Below are positions 1 through 5,697 of a DNA stretch of 6,066 bases, piece after piece. The notes beneath the pieces are model-generated. The model was not told the origin of the DNA. It ran no database searches and saw only the letters and a program-made list of their open reading frames with translations. Made by a program: the position numbers and the translations under genes. The stretch spans positions 1 through 6,066 of the forward strand of contig CAJWAH010000091.1 in NCBI GenBank assembly GCA_913020095.1, given 5' to 3'. Positions within the stretch are counted from its first letter, which is position 1; each line of letters begins with the position of its first letter. This stretch comes from an uncultured Synechococcus sp. GTDB taxonomy: Bacteria; Cyanobacteriota; Cyanobacteriia; PCC-6307; Cyanobiaceae.

Positions 1-254
1 TGTCGGAAGACGACCGTCGCACCGTGGACCGTGCCCGCAAGGTTGAGAAGTTCCTGTCCCAGCCCTTCTTCGTGGCTGAGATCTTCACCGGCATGCCTGG
101 CCAATACGTGAAGCTCGATGAGACCATCAAGGGCTTCCAAATGATCCTCTCTGGTGAGCTGGATGATCTGCCTGAAGCGGCCTTCTACCTGGTGGGCAAC
201 ATCGATCAGGTCAAGGCCAAAGCCGAGAAGATCCGCTCTGAAGCCAAGGGTTGA
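1..254 (+). CDS. atpB: ATP synthase F1 subunit beta, C-terminal end (partial)
   Basis: This is the last 83 codons of the catalytic beta subunit of F1 ATP synthase, which makes ATP on the stromal/cytoplasmic face of the thylakoid membrane using the proton gradient. The gene enters from the left edge (reading frame starts at base 3) and ends at TGA 252-254. The first visible residues, SEDDR, are the end of the DELSEED-loop segment that contacts gamma and epsilon; here the third acidic residue is Asp rather than the Glu of E. coli. The strongly conserved helical segment [18 protein letters not shown] and the C-terminal FYLVGNID follow at the positions expected for beta. No catalytic (P-loop) part is in the window. 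It lies 34 nt upstream of atpC on the same strand, the usual cyanobacterial atpB-atpC pair. The identification is secure; only the 5' part is missing. Confidence 0.97.
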   Translation, partial: SEDDRRTVDRARKVEKFLSQPFFVAEIFTGMPGQYVKLDETIKGFQMILSGELDDLPEAAFYLVGNIDQVKAKAEKIRSEAKG

Positions 255-288
255 TCCCCTCCTTCCCCGTTTCTGAGGTTTTCAATCC

Positions 289-696
289 ATGGCCCTAACT
301 CTGCGGGTGCTTTGCCCCGATCAGAACGTCTTCGACGGTCAGGCTGACGAAGTCATCCTGCCCAGCACCACCGGTCAGCTCGGTGTGCTTCCTGGTCACG
401 TCTCCTTGCTCACCGCCCTCGATGTGGGTGTGCTGCGGATGCGTGATGGCAACCAATGGACCGCCATCGCCCTGATGGGTGGCTTTGCTGAAGTCGACGA
501 CGACGAAGTCAGCGTGCTCGTCAATGCCGCCGAGCCCGCTAGCGGCATCAACGCTGAAGAAGCCCAAAAGCAACTCAGCGAAGCTGAGCAGGCTTGGAGC
601 AAATTTGATGGTCAGCCCAACAGTCCTGACAAGATCAAAGCCCAGCAAGCCTTTCAAAAAGCGCGCGCTCGCCTGCAAGCCACCAAGGCGAACTGA
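289..696 (+). CDS. atpC: ATP synthase F1 subunit epsilon
   Basis: This encodes the 135-residue epsilon subunit of the F1 central stalk, which couples rotation to catalysis and restrains ATP hydrolysis. The N-terminal beta-sandwich (about residues 1-85) carries the family signature GQLGVLPGH at 29-37 and the GGFAEV strand near 64-69. Residues 89-132 form the two C-terminal helices, rich in Ala, Gln, Glu and Lys. Length matches cyanobacterial epsilon (about 130-138 residues). The ATG start is supported by a Shine-Dalgarno-like GAGG at 275-278, 10 nt upstream, and by the ALTLRVLCPD opening typical of the family. It sits 34 nt after atpB with no terminator between, so the two are presumably co-transcribed. 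A strong intrinsic terminator begins 30 nt after the stop. In cyanobacteria this gene is named atpC; the same protein is called AtpE in plastids. Confidence 0.97.
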   Translation: MALTLRVLCPDQNVFDGQADEVILPSTTGQLGVLPGHVSLLTALDVGVLRMRDGNQWTAIALMGGFAEVDDDEVSVLVNAAEPASGINAEEAQKQLSEAEQAWSKFDGQPNSPDKIKAQQAFQKARARLQATKAN

Positions 697-726
697 ACGA
701 CACCACGTTCCAGTTCATCAACCATC

Positions 727-753
727 AAGACGGCCTTCGGGCCGTCTTTTTTT
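727..753 (+). terminator. Intrinsic terminator of the atpB-atpC operon
   Basis: A perfect 9-bp stem, AAGACGGCC (727-735) paired with GGCCGTCTT (740-748), closes a TTCG tetraloop (736-739). It is followed by seven Ts (747-753). This is a textbook Rho-independent terminator placed 30 nt after the atpC stop. On the other strand the hairpin has no T-run after it, so it acts for the + strand. Confidence 0.95.
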
Positions 754-786
754 GTGCTTTTTTTGGGGAAAATAGGCACAAAAAAA
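747..786. repeat. 11-nt inverted repeat formed by the T-tracts of two facing terminators
   Basis: TTTTTTTGTGC at 747-757 is exactly repeated in inverse orientation as GCACAAAAAAA at 776-786, with an 18-nt spacer (758-775). The arms begin exactly at the base of each terminator hairpin, so both converging transcripts would end in the same UUUUUUUGUGC tail. The spacer contains another seven-T run (758-764), then GGGG and AAAA. The repeat is plainly visible; whether it has a role beyond termination is inference. Confidence 0.8.
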
Positions 787-805
787 CCGGGGCTTCAAGC
801 CCCGG
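780..805 (-). terminator. Intrinsic terminator of the PSRP-3 gene (minus strand)
   Basis: On the minus strand, CCGGGGCTTGAAGCCCCGG (complement of 787-805) folds into a GC-rich stem of 7-8 bp with a 3-5 nt loop. It is followed by seven Ts (complement of 780-786). It lies 30 nt beyond the PSRP-3 stop codon, the same distance as the atpC stop to its terminator. There is no T-run on the plus-strand side, so it serves the leftward gene. Confidence 0.93.
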
Positions 806-835
806 CTGGATTCAACACAACAACTGGACAACCAA

Positions 836-1312
836 TCAGGCAGTACCGCAGAAGGTGACTTCGGGGAACTTGAGCTTGGCCTCATCAAGGCTCTTGCCTT
901 TGCCTTCCTCCTGCCAGTAGTTGATCACCTCAGTGGCTTTGTTGAGAACCTCAACGCGCTCGTTTTCGGTGATCCAGCTCTTGCTCTCCAGCACGCTTTT
1001 GAGAGTTTCCCAGGCGTCTTCACGGGGCCAGAAGAAATAAGCGGTTAACGGGCTGGGGCCACCACCAACGATTTGGTCAACGGCCAGAGCAACGTTCTCA
1101 GGCAGCCAAAGAATCTTCAGCAGAAAGCGGCCTTCGTCAGCTTTCGGGGTGTAACCACTGGGGACGCCATCAGCATCCACCGTGGAGCGGGCCAGATGCT
1201 CCGTGGCAGTCTTCATGCTGCCGGCAGCGGTGGAAGCCGTGCCTTGGCTTGCCTCCTCGCTTGGCGCAGCTGCGGTCTCGGTTTCAGTCACGGGGCTCGT
1301 TTCGGTGCTCAA
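836..1312 (-). CDS. ycf65: 30S ribosomal protein PSRP-3/Ycf65 (cS23 family)
   Basis: This is a homologue of plastid-specific ribosomal protein 3 (Ycf65, cS23), a component of the small ribosomal subunit in plastids and cyanobacteria. The conserved domain occupies about residues 60-158 and shows the family's landmarks: [20 protein letters not shown] (61-80), [15 protein letters not shown] (88-102), ESKSWI (109-114) and [15 protein letters not shown] (123-137). Residues 1-32 are a low-complexity Thr/Ser/Ala/Glu-rich extension without a recognisable fold. The start is not certain: the full reading uses TTG (1312) and no Shine-Dalgarno is visible before it. In-frame alternatives are GTG at codon 8 and ATG at codon 33 (1214-1216), neither with a clear ribosome site. 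A TAG stop just upstream excludes a much longer protein. It ends facing the atp operon, with its own terminator, and is divergent from the HAD gene. The name describes a plastid-type protein that is normal in cyanobacteria. Confidence 0.93.
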   Translation of the reverse strand: MSTETSPVTETETAAAPSEEASQGTASTAAGSMKTATEHLARSTVDADGVPSGYTPKADEGRFLLKILWLPENVALAVDQIVGGGPSPLTAYFFWPREDAWETLKSVLESKSWITENERVEVLNKATEVINYWQEEGKGKSLDEAKLKFPEVTFCGTA

Positions 1313-1353
1313 GGGAGGTACAGCGAAAGACCTGGCGGGGCAGGCAAACGACT

Positions 1354-1359
1354 AACCTA
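1354..1359 (-). promoter_or_regulatory. Possible -10 element in the divergent PSRP-3/HAD intergenic region
   Basis: The 83-nt gap between the divergent starts (1313-1395) must hold the PSRP-3 promoter and probably that of the HAD gene. On the minus strand, TGGTAGGTT resembles an extended -10 (TG-N-TANNNT, hexamer at 1354-1359), about 40 nt before the TTG. On the plus strand the overlapping TAACCT (1353-1358) also fits TANNNT for the HAD gene. Neither has a good -35 at the right distance, so this is a weak, motif-only call. Confidence 0.22.
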
Positions 1360-1395
1360 CCAGCCCCCGCATCACCACCCATCGCCCCAGCTGCT

Positions 1396-2145
1396 GTGGT
1401 GCTGTTCGACATCGACGGGGTGATCCGCGATGTCTCTGGCAGCTACCGCCGGGCCTTGGTGGAAACGGTGCATCACTACAGCAATTGGCGGCCCGATGCC
1501 GCCTGTGTGGATGCCCTCAAAGGCGAGGGGCGCTGGAACAACGATTGGGACGCCAGCTTGGAGCTGTTGCGCCGCCAAGGCGTGGCGTTGCCGCAGCGAG
1601 AGGCCTTGGTGGCGGTGTTCAGCGATTTTTATTTCGGCGGCGATCCCGATGGGGAGCCGTGCCAGTGGCAAGGGTTCATTGGCAGCGAGCCCCTGCTGGT
1701 GGAACCCCACTTTTTTGAGCAGCTGAGTGCCAAGGGCTGCCGCTGGGGATTTGTCAGCGGCGCTGAGCCGCCATCGGCCCGCTACGTGCTGCAGCAACGA
1801 CTGCAACTGCAGCAGCCACCGCTGATTGCCATGGGGGATGCACCCGACAAACCCGATCCCACCGGGTTGATCCGCCTCAGCGACCAATTACGCCCAACCC
1901 CCGAAACCCCCGTGCTCTATCTCGGCGACACGGTTGCTGATGTGCAAACCGTGATCCATGCCCGGCAGCAACGGCCTGAGCAGCCCTGGCTGAGCCTGGC
2001 GGTAGCGCCTCCGCACCTGCATGGCCAAACCCAAGCGCGGCAGGCCTATGAGCAGCAACTACTGCAGGCCGGTGCCGATCACATCCTGGGCAGCACCCCA
2101 GAGCTGCTTTTTTTCATTGATCAGCTGACAATTCCCCAAAGCTGA
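1396..2145 (+). CDS. HAD superfamily hydrolase, subfamily IA (TIGR01548-like)
   Basis: This is a predicted phosphatase-type haloacid-dehalogenase hydrolase of 249 residues, probably cytoplasmic; the substrate is unknown. All four HAD motifs are visible. Motif I is LFDIDGV with nucleophile D5 and acid/base D7. Motif II is FVSG with S121. Motif III is DKPDP with K152, and motif IV is GDTVAD (177-182). The region after motif I (DVSGSYRRA, 12-20) and the helical cap around residues 25-110 match the cyanobacterial/plant TIGR01548 group as I remember it, from memory rather than by search. The start is a GTG at 1396 (or 1399), directly at the first beta strand; no ribosome site is visible. Upstream the frame stays open without ATG or GTG back into the antisense of PSRP-3, where a TTG at 1249 would add 49 residues that look non-homologous. 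It is followed 34 nt later by the antiporter gene on the same strand, with no U-tailed terminator between, so read-through is likely. Confidence 0.87.
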   Translation: MVLFDIDGVIRDVSGSYRRALVETVHHYSNWRPDAACVDALKGEGRWNNDWDASLELLRRQGVALPQREALVAVFSDFYFGGDPDGEPCQWQGFIGSEPLLVEPHFFEQLSAKGCRWGFVSGAEPPSARYVLQQRLQLQQPPLIAMGDAPDKPDPTGLIRLSDQLRPTPETPVLYLGDTVADVQTVIHARQQRPEQPWLSLAVAPPHLHGQTQARQAYEQQLLQAGADHILGSTPELLFFIDQLTIPQS

Positions 2146-2156
2146 GGTCACTGTGT

Positions 2157-2174
2157 GAAGGACAGCTGTCCTTC
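2157..2174. promoter_or_regulatory. Perfect 18-bp palindrome before the antiporter start
   Basis: GAAGGACAGCTGTCCTTC is identical to its own reverse complement. It lies 11 nt after the HAD stop and ends 5 nt before the TTG start of the antiporter gene. As RNA it can form a 7-bp stem (GAAGGAC/GUCCUUC) with an AGCU loop. That stem would enclose AAGGA (2158-2162), the only Shine-Dalgarno-like sequence nearby, although AAGGA lies 17 nt from the TTG, further than usual. No T-run follows, so it is not a normal terminator. As DNA it could be an operator for a dimeric regulator. The symmetry is seen; the function is inferred. Confidence 0.45.
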
Positions 2175-2179
2175 CCCCA

Positions 2180-3319
2180 TTGCGTCGCCTGCGCGTACTG
2201 CTGCCTGAGCTCGCGACGCTCTCGCTGGGAGCGGGTGTGTTGGCGCTGCTGAGCTTCACCGGGGTCTTGGAGTGGCTCCTGGCGGGCAACGCCAGCACCA
2301 TCGTGTTGGGCCTGATCCTGCTGGGCAGCGTCGTGGTGGTGCTCTCACTGCAGGTGGCCCGCCAGGCGGAACTATTGGCGGAAGAGTTGGGTGAGCCCTT
2401 CGGGACGCTGGTGCTCACCGGCTCGGTGATCGTGATCGAGCTGGCCTTGATTGGCAGCACGATGCTCACGGGGGAATCGAATCCAACCCTGGCGCGGGAT
2501 TCGATGTTTTCGGTCTTGATGGTGGCCCTCACCGGCATCACGGGGTTGTGCATGGGCCTCACCTCCCGCATGCAGAAACAGAACCGTGATCAACCCATGC
2601 GGGTCGAAGACCTGGCGGCCACGAACATGGCCGGAGCGATGGTTTACTACAACCTCATCGGCACGATGAGCGTGCTGGTGCTGATCATTCCCAACTTCAG
2701 CAACGACTCGCCTGAAGGCAATTTCAGCTTGCCGCTAAACATCGTGCTGACCATCACCTCCGTGGTGGTCTACGGGCTGTTCCTGTTCAACCAAACCGGC
2801 GCCTACCGCGGCTTCTTCATGGAGATGTTTGCCGAAGAAGGTGGTGATCCCAGCAGTCGCCATCACGCCGAGCTGGAAGGGGGGCCCTGGCAGGCCGCAG
2901 CCCTGCTGATGGGAACCCTGGCGATCGTTGTGGTGATCGCTGAATCCATGGGTCAGCTGATTGAGCGCGGGGTCAATGAGTTGAACCTGCCCAGCTCCCT
3001 AGCCGGCATCCTCGTGGCGATGCTGATCCTGCTGCCGGAGGCCTTCAATGCGATCCAAGCCACGCTGAAAGGCAAATTGCAGCGGGCCCTCAACACCCTC
3101 TACGGCTCGGTGCTCTCCACCATCAGCCTCACAGTTCCTGCGGTGCTGCTGATCGGTGAAGCCACGGGCACCAAGGTGATCTTGGGGTTGGAGCAATACG
3201 AAATGGTGCTGCTCACGCTCACCTTGTTTCTGCTGCGCCCCCACAGCCGCGTGCTGGGCAGCGAAGGGCTGATGTTGCTGGTGGTGTTTCTGTTCTGGTT
3301 CGTGCTGGAGCTGGTCTGA
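2180..3319 (+). CDS. chaA: ChaA/CAX-type calcium (cation):proton antiporter
   Basis: This encodes an integral membrane protein of 379 residues related to E. coli ChaA (366 residues) of the Ca2+:cation antiporter superfamily, which exports Ca2+, and in some members Na+ or K+, in exchange for protons. About ten to eleven hydrophobic segments are visible. The first alpha repeat holds ARQAELLAEELGEPFGTL (60-77) followed by GSVIVIELALIGS (81-93), with conserved acids E72 and E87. The second holds AGILVAMLILLPEAFNAI (275-292, acid E287) and GSVLSTISLTVP (309-320). A polar loop at about 214-236 (acidic, with HH at 228-229) separates the halves, where E. coli ChaA has its Asp/His-rich loop. TTG at 2180 is the only upstream start because TGA occurs in frame at 2156-2158; the next, GTG at codon 20, would cut into the first membrane helix. 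It follows the HAD gene closely and converges on pepP. Ion preference cannot be read from sequence. Confidence 0.88.
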   Translation: MRRLRVLLPELATLSLGAGVLALLSFTGVLEWLLAGNASTIVLGLILLGSVVVVLSLQVARQAELLAEELGEPFGTLVLTGSVIVIELALIGSTMLTGESNPTLARDSMFSVLMVALTGITGLCMGLTSRMQKQNRDQPMRVEDLAATNMAGAMVYYNLIGTMSVLVLIIPNFSNDSPEGNFSLPLNIVLTITSVVVYGLFLFNQTGAYRGFFMEMFAEEGGDPSSRHHAELEGGPWQAAALLMGTLAIVVVIAESMGQLIERGVNELNLPSSLAGILVAMLILLPEAFNAIQATLKGKLQRALNTLYGSVLSTISLTVPAVLLIGEATGTKVILGLEQYEMVLLTLTLFLLRPHSRVLGSEGLMLLVVFLFWFVLELV

Positions 3320-3321
3320 AG

Positions 3322-4632
3322 TCAGCGCTCCATCGCTTCCACACTCTTGAGGGCAGTGGCGGTCAGCACCTCAGCGCCGCCATTGACCACAGCCACATCG
3401 TCTTCGATGCGAATCCCGATGCCTTTCCAGCGCTCCTCAATGGCGGGCTGCCCCTCCGGCACCGGCAAGCGATCGCTGATGTAGAGGCCTGGTTCCACCG
3501 TCAACACCATGCCGGTTTCCAGGCTCACCGGGTGGTCCCCCAGCCGGTAGGCGCCCACATCGTGCACATCCAGGCCCAGCCAGTGACCGGTGCGGTGCAT
3601 GTAGAGGTGGCGGTAGGCGTCTTGCTCGATCCCCGCATCAACGCTGCCGCGCAGCAGCCCCAGCTCCAACAGGCCTTCCACCAGCACGCGCACGGCGGTG
3701 TCATGCACCGCCTCTGCTGTTGATCCCGGCGACACCTTGGCGATGGCCGCCTCTTGGGCTGCCAAGACCAAGCTGTAGAGGTCGCGCTGCTCAGGGCTGA
3801 AGCGACCATTGATCGGGAAGGTGCGGGTGATGTCGCCGTTGTAGTAGTCGCTCACTGAACAACCCGCGTCGATCAGCAGCAGGTCGCCATCGTTCAGCGG
3901 GGCGTTGTTGGCGGTGTAGTGAAGGATGCAGGCGTTATCCCCACCCGCGACGATCGAGGGGTAGGCAAAACCGCGGCTGCCACTGGCGAGGAAGTGCTGC
4001 TCCAAGTTGGCGCGCACCTCCGCCTCGTTTTGTCCTGGCTGCACCAAGGCGCGGACGCGTTCGTGGGCTTCCGAACTGATCCGGCAGGCCTGGCGCAGTC
4101 GGTCCAATTCCGCCGCGTCTTTGCGCAGGCGCATCGCATGCAGGATTGGGCATGGGGCCGTGAGCTGCCGCATCGCTTCACCCGTGCGTGAGGCGCGATC
4201 GAGCTGGTTGCCCCAGCAGCGCAGCACCAGCTTTTCGAGATCGGGGTGACGGCCCACCCGAAAACAAATCCCCTCGGCCCCTTGGAGGTAATCGGGAAGC
4301 AGCGCCTCGAGCTGCTCCAACGGATGGGCCACATCGGCCCCAAATTCAGCCACCGCCCCTTCGGTACCCCAGCGGAAGCCATGCCAAACCTCAGCCGTGG
4401 GGTCTTTGGCGGGCACAAACAGCACAAAGGAGTTGCCTGGCCGATGGGGAAGGAACAGGGCCACAGCCCCCGGCTCATCGAACCCGGTCAGGTACCAAAA
4501 ATCACTGTCCTGACGGAAGGGGAACTCCACATCGGCGTGATGTTGCATCAGCGCCGCCGCAGGAATCACAGCGGCCTGCCCCTCGAGTGCATCAAGGAAT
4601 TGCTGGCGCCGGTGGGCGTAATTGATCGGCAC
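3322..4632 (-). CDS. pepP: Xaa-Pro aminopeptidase (aminopeptidase P, M24B)
   Basis: This cytoplasmic di-metal (usually Mn2+) peptidase of 436 residues removes the N-terminal residue from peptides with proline in position two. It matches E. coli PepP (441 residues) in layout: an AMP_N domain at about 1-135 and the pita-bread catalytic domain at about 172-430. The five metal ligands are all present: D255 in LLIDAG, D267 in GDITRTFP, H350 in HRTGHWLGLDVHDVG, E380 in TVEPGLYI and E410 in GIRIEDD. The active-site histidines H238 (ILHYT) and H357 are also kept. The spacing between the two aspartates is one residue longer than in E. coli. The start is GTG at 4632; no other in-frame start lies upstream before the divergent gene, and only a poor AAGG 13 nt away could serve as ribosome site. 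It is divergent from the CNNM-like gene and convergent with the antiporter, 2 nt from its stop. It appears intact. Confidence 0.95.
   Translation of the reverse strand: MPINYAHRRQQFLDALEGQAAVIPAAALMQHHADVEFPFRQDSDFWYLTGFDEPGAVALFLPHRPGNSFVLFVPAKDPTAEVWHGFRWGTEGAVAEFGADVAHPLEQLEALLPDYLQGAEGICFRVGRHPDLEKLVLRCWGNQLDRASRTGEAMRQLTAPCPILHAMRLRKDAAELDRLRQACRISSEAHERVRALVQPGQNEAEVRANLEQHFLASGSRGFAYPSIVAGGDNACILHYTANNAPLNDGDLLLIDAGCSVSDYYNGDITRTFPINGRFSPEQRDLYSLVLAAQEAAIAKVSPGSTAEAVHDTAVRVLVEGLLELGLLRGSVDAGIEQDAYRHLYMHRTGHWLGLDVHDVGAYRLGDHPVSLETGMVLTVEPGLYISDRLPVPEGQPAIEERWKGIGIRIEDDVAVVNGGAEVLTATALKSVEAMER
3469..3476. repeat. Single HIP1 octamer GCGATCGC
   Basis: One exact copy of the cyanobacterial HIP1 palindrome (GCGATCGC) lies inside pepP, extended to AGCGATCGCT. 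I found no second exact copy in the window. HIP1 is very frequent in many freshwater and filamentous cyanobacteria but much rarer in marine picocyanobacteria, so one copy in 6 kb fits the proposed lineage. It may be chance. Confidence 0.6.
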
Positions 4633-4698
4633 GGGGTCTGTCGGGCCTTGGTGCAGGCGGTTAAATGAGTGTGTCAGGTTGGCCCGCCGCCGGGTGCA
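4633..4698. promoter_or_regulatory. Short divergent intergenic region between pepP and the CNNM-like gene
   Basis: The two genes start back to back, so promoters for both must lie here or inside the coding sequences. The only AT-rich patch is TTAAAT at 4661-4666, which could be a -10 for the rightward gene and, on the other strand (ATTTAA), for pepP. No convincing -35 boxes are visible. An ATG at 4665-4667 is in a different frame from the downstream gene and leads nowhere. This is a positional inference. Confidence 0.3.
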
Positions 4699-5697
4699 GT
4701 GAGCGATTTCCTCCTTTTAGCGGGCCTGGTGGTCATCCTGCTGGCGGGTTCAGCCCTGTGTTCTGGCGTTGAAGCGGCCCTGCTCACGGTGAGCCCCCTG
4801 CGGGTGCACGAGATGGTGGGCCGCGGGGTCAAAGGGGCTCAGCTGCTGCAAAACCTCAAGGGCCGCCTGGCCAGGGTTTTGGTGATGTTGGTGATCACCA
4901 ACAACCTCTTCAACATCTTCGGCAGCCTGATGTTGGGCGCCCTAGCTGCTGTGGTCTTCAACCACCACGGCCTGCAGGGAACCGCCCTGACGGTGTTCTC
5001 GTTCAGCTTCACCGTGCTGGTGATCGTGCTGGGGGAAATCGTGCCGAAGGCCTTTGGCACCCGCACCGCCGCCAGCACCGCCTTGCTCGCAGCACCCGCC
5101 CTGGCGCTGCTTCTGAAGCTGGGCACGCCACTGGTGCTGCTGCTCGAGCGGTTGATGCCAGCGCTGAGTGAGGAAAACGAGCTCACCACCGATGAAGGCG
5201 AGATCCGTTTGCTCGCCAGGCTGGGATCCCAAAAGGGGCGCATCGAGGCCGATGAGGCCGCAATGATCGCCAAGGTGTTTCAACTCAATGACTTAACCGC
5301 CAGGGATTTGATGCTGCCGCGGGTCTCGGCCCCAACACTCAATGGTTCAACGCAACTCGACGAGCTGCGTGATCTCTTGCTCAGCGACGACTCCCCCTGG
5401 TGGGTGGTGCTCGGAGAGGAAGTTGATGAGGTGCTGGGGGTGGCCAGCCGCGATCAGTTGCTCACAGCGCTGGTGCAAGGCCGCGGACACGCCACCGCCG
5501 CCAGCGTCTCGGAGCCGGTGGAATTCGTGCCTGAGATGATCCGCGCTGATCGGCTGCTCACCAGTTTTCGCCGCAGCCGCGATTCGGTGCGTGTTGTGGT
5601 CGATGAATTTGGTGCCTTTGTTGGCCTGATTGGCGCTGAAGTGGTGCTTGCTGTTCTGGCGGGCTGGACCCGTCCCCGGGTGGAGCCGCAAGCCTGA
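4699..5697 (+). CDS. CNNM/CorC-like membrane protein (DUF21 plus CBS pair)
   Basis: This is a membrane protein of about 332 residues of the CNNM/CorC (hemolysin-C-like) family, whose characterised members act in Mg2+ or other divalent cation efflux. The N-terminal DUF21 part (about 1-170) has hydrophobic segments near 4-24, 56-86, 95-112 and 125-150, with the hallmarks CSGVEAALLTVSPLRV (21-36), ITNNLFN (66-72) and GEIVPKAFG (112-120). A helical linker (GEIRLLARLGSQKGRIE, 167-183) and FQLNDLTARDLMLPR (194-208) lead into a CBS pair at about 201-325. The protein stops soon after the second CBS (VVVDEFGAFVGLIG, 299-312), so it lacks the C-terminal CorC_HlyC domain of bacterial CorC. GTG 4699 is preferred because VSDFLLLAGL begins directly at the first membrane segment; an in-frame GTG at 4669 would add ten Pro/Gly-rich residues. 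Neither has a clear ribosome site. Its stop shares a base with the ATG of the next gene, implying translational coupling. Confidence 0.88.
   Translation: MSDFLLLAGLVVILLAGSALCSGVEAALLTVSPLRVHEMVGRGVKGAQLLQNLKGRLARVLVMLVITNNLFNIFGSLMLGALAAVVFNHHGLQGTALTVFSFSFTVLVIVLGEIVPKAFGTRTAASTALLAAPALALLLKLGTPLVLLLERLMPALSEENELTTDEGEIRLLARLGSQKGRIEADEAAMIAKVFQLNDLTARDLMLPRVSAPTLNGSTQLDELRDLLLSDDSPWWVVLGEEVDEVLGVASRDQLLTALVQGRGHATAASVSEPVEFVPEMIRADRLLTSFRRSRDSVRVVVDEFGAFVGLIGAEVVLAVLAGWTRPRVEPQA

Noticed and set aside
295..678. Long open frame antisense to atpC (127 codons).
   Set aside because: A GC-rich shadow of a secure gene with no recognisable domain; the same holds for antisense frames in the HAD gene, pepP (3919-4668) and the CNNM-like gene.
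1249..1395. Longer HAD protein starting at TTG 1249.
   Set aside because: It would begin inside the antisense of PSRP-3 and add 49 Arg/Gln/Pro-rich residues before the first beta strand, where HAD proteins of this group normally begin.
1790..1820. CTGCAGCA-like repeats in the HAD gene.
   Set aside because: They reflect a local Gln/Leu-rich stretch (LQQRLQLQQ) with imperfect units, not a tandem repeat element.
2106..2120. Seven-T run near the end of the HAD gene as a slippage or terminator site.
   Set aside because: It encodes LLFFID in frame, no GC-rich hairpin precedes it, and the frame is intact to the stop.
4665..4700. ATG at 4665 as start of the CNNM-like gene.
   Set aside because: It is out of frame with the DUF21 protein and gives an unrelated reading; GTG 4699 (or 4669) is in frame.
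4886..4903. Second perfect 18-bp palindrome, TGTTGGTGATCACCAACA.
   Set aside because: It lies wholly inside the conserved LVITNN codons of the DUF21 domain, which dictate most of these bases. No gene start or end is nearby, so chance plus coding constraint explains it.
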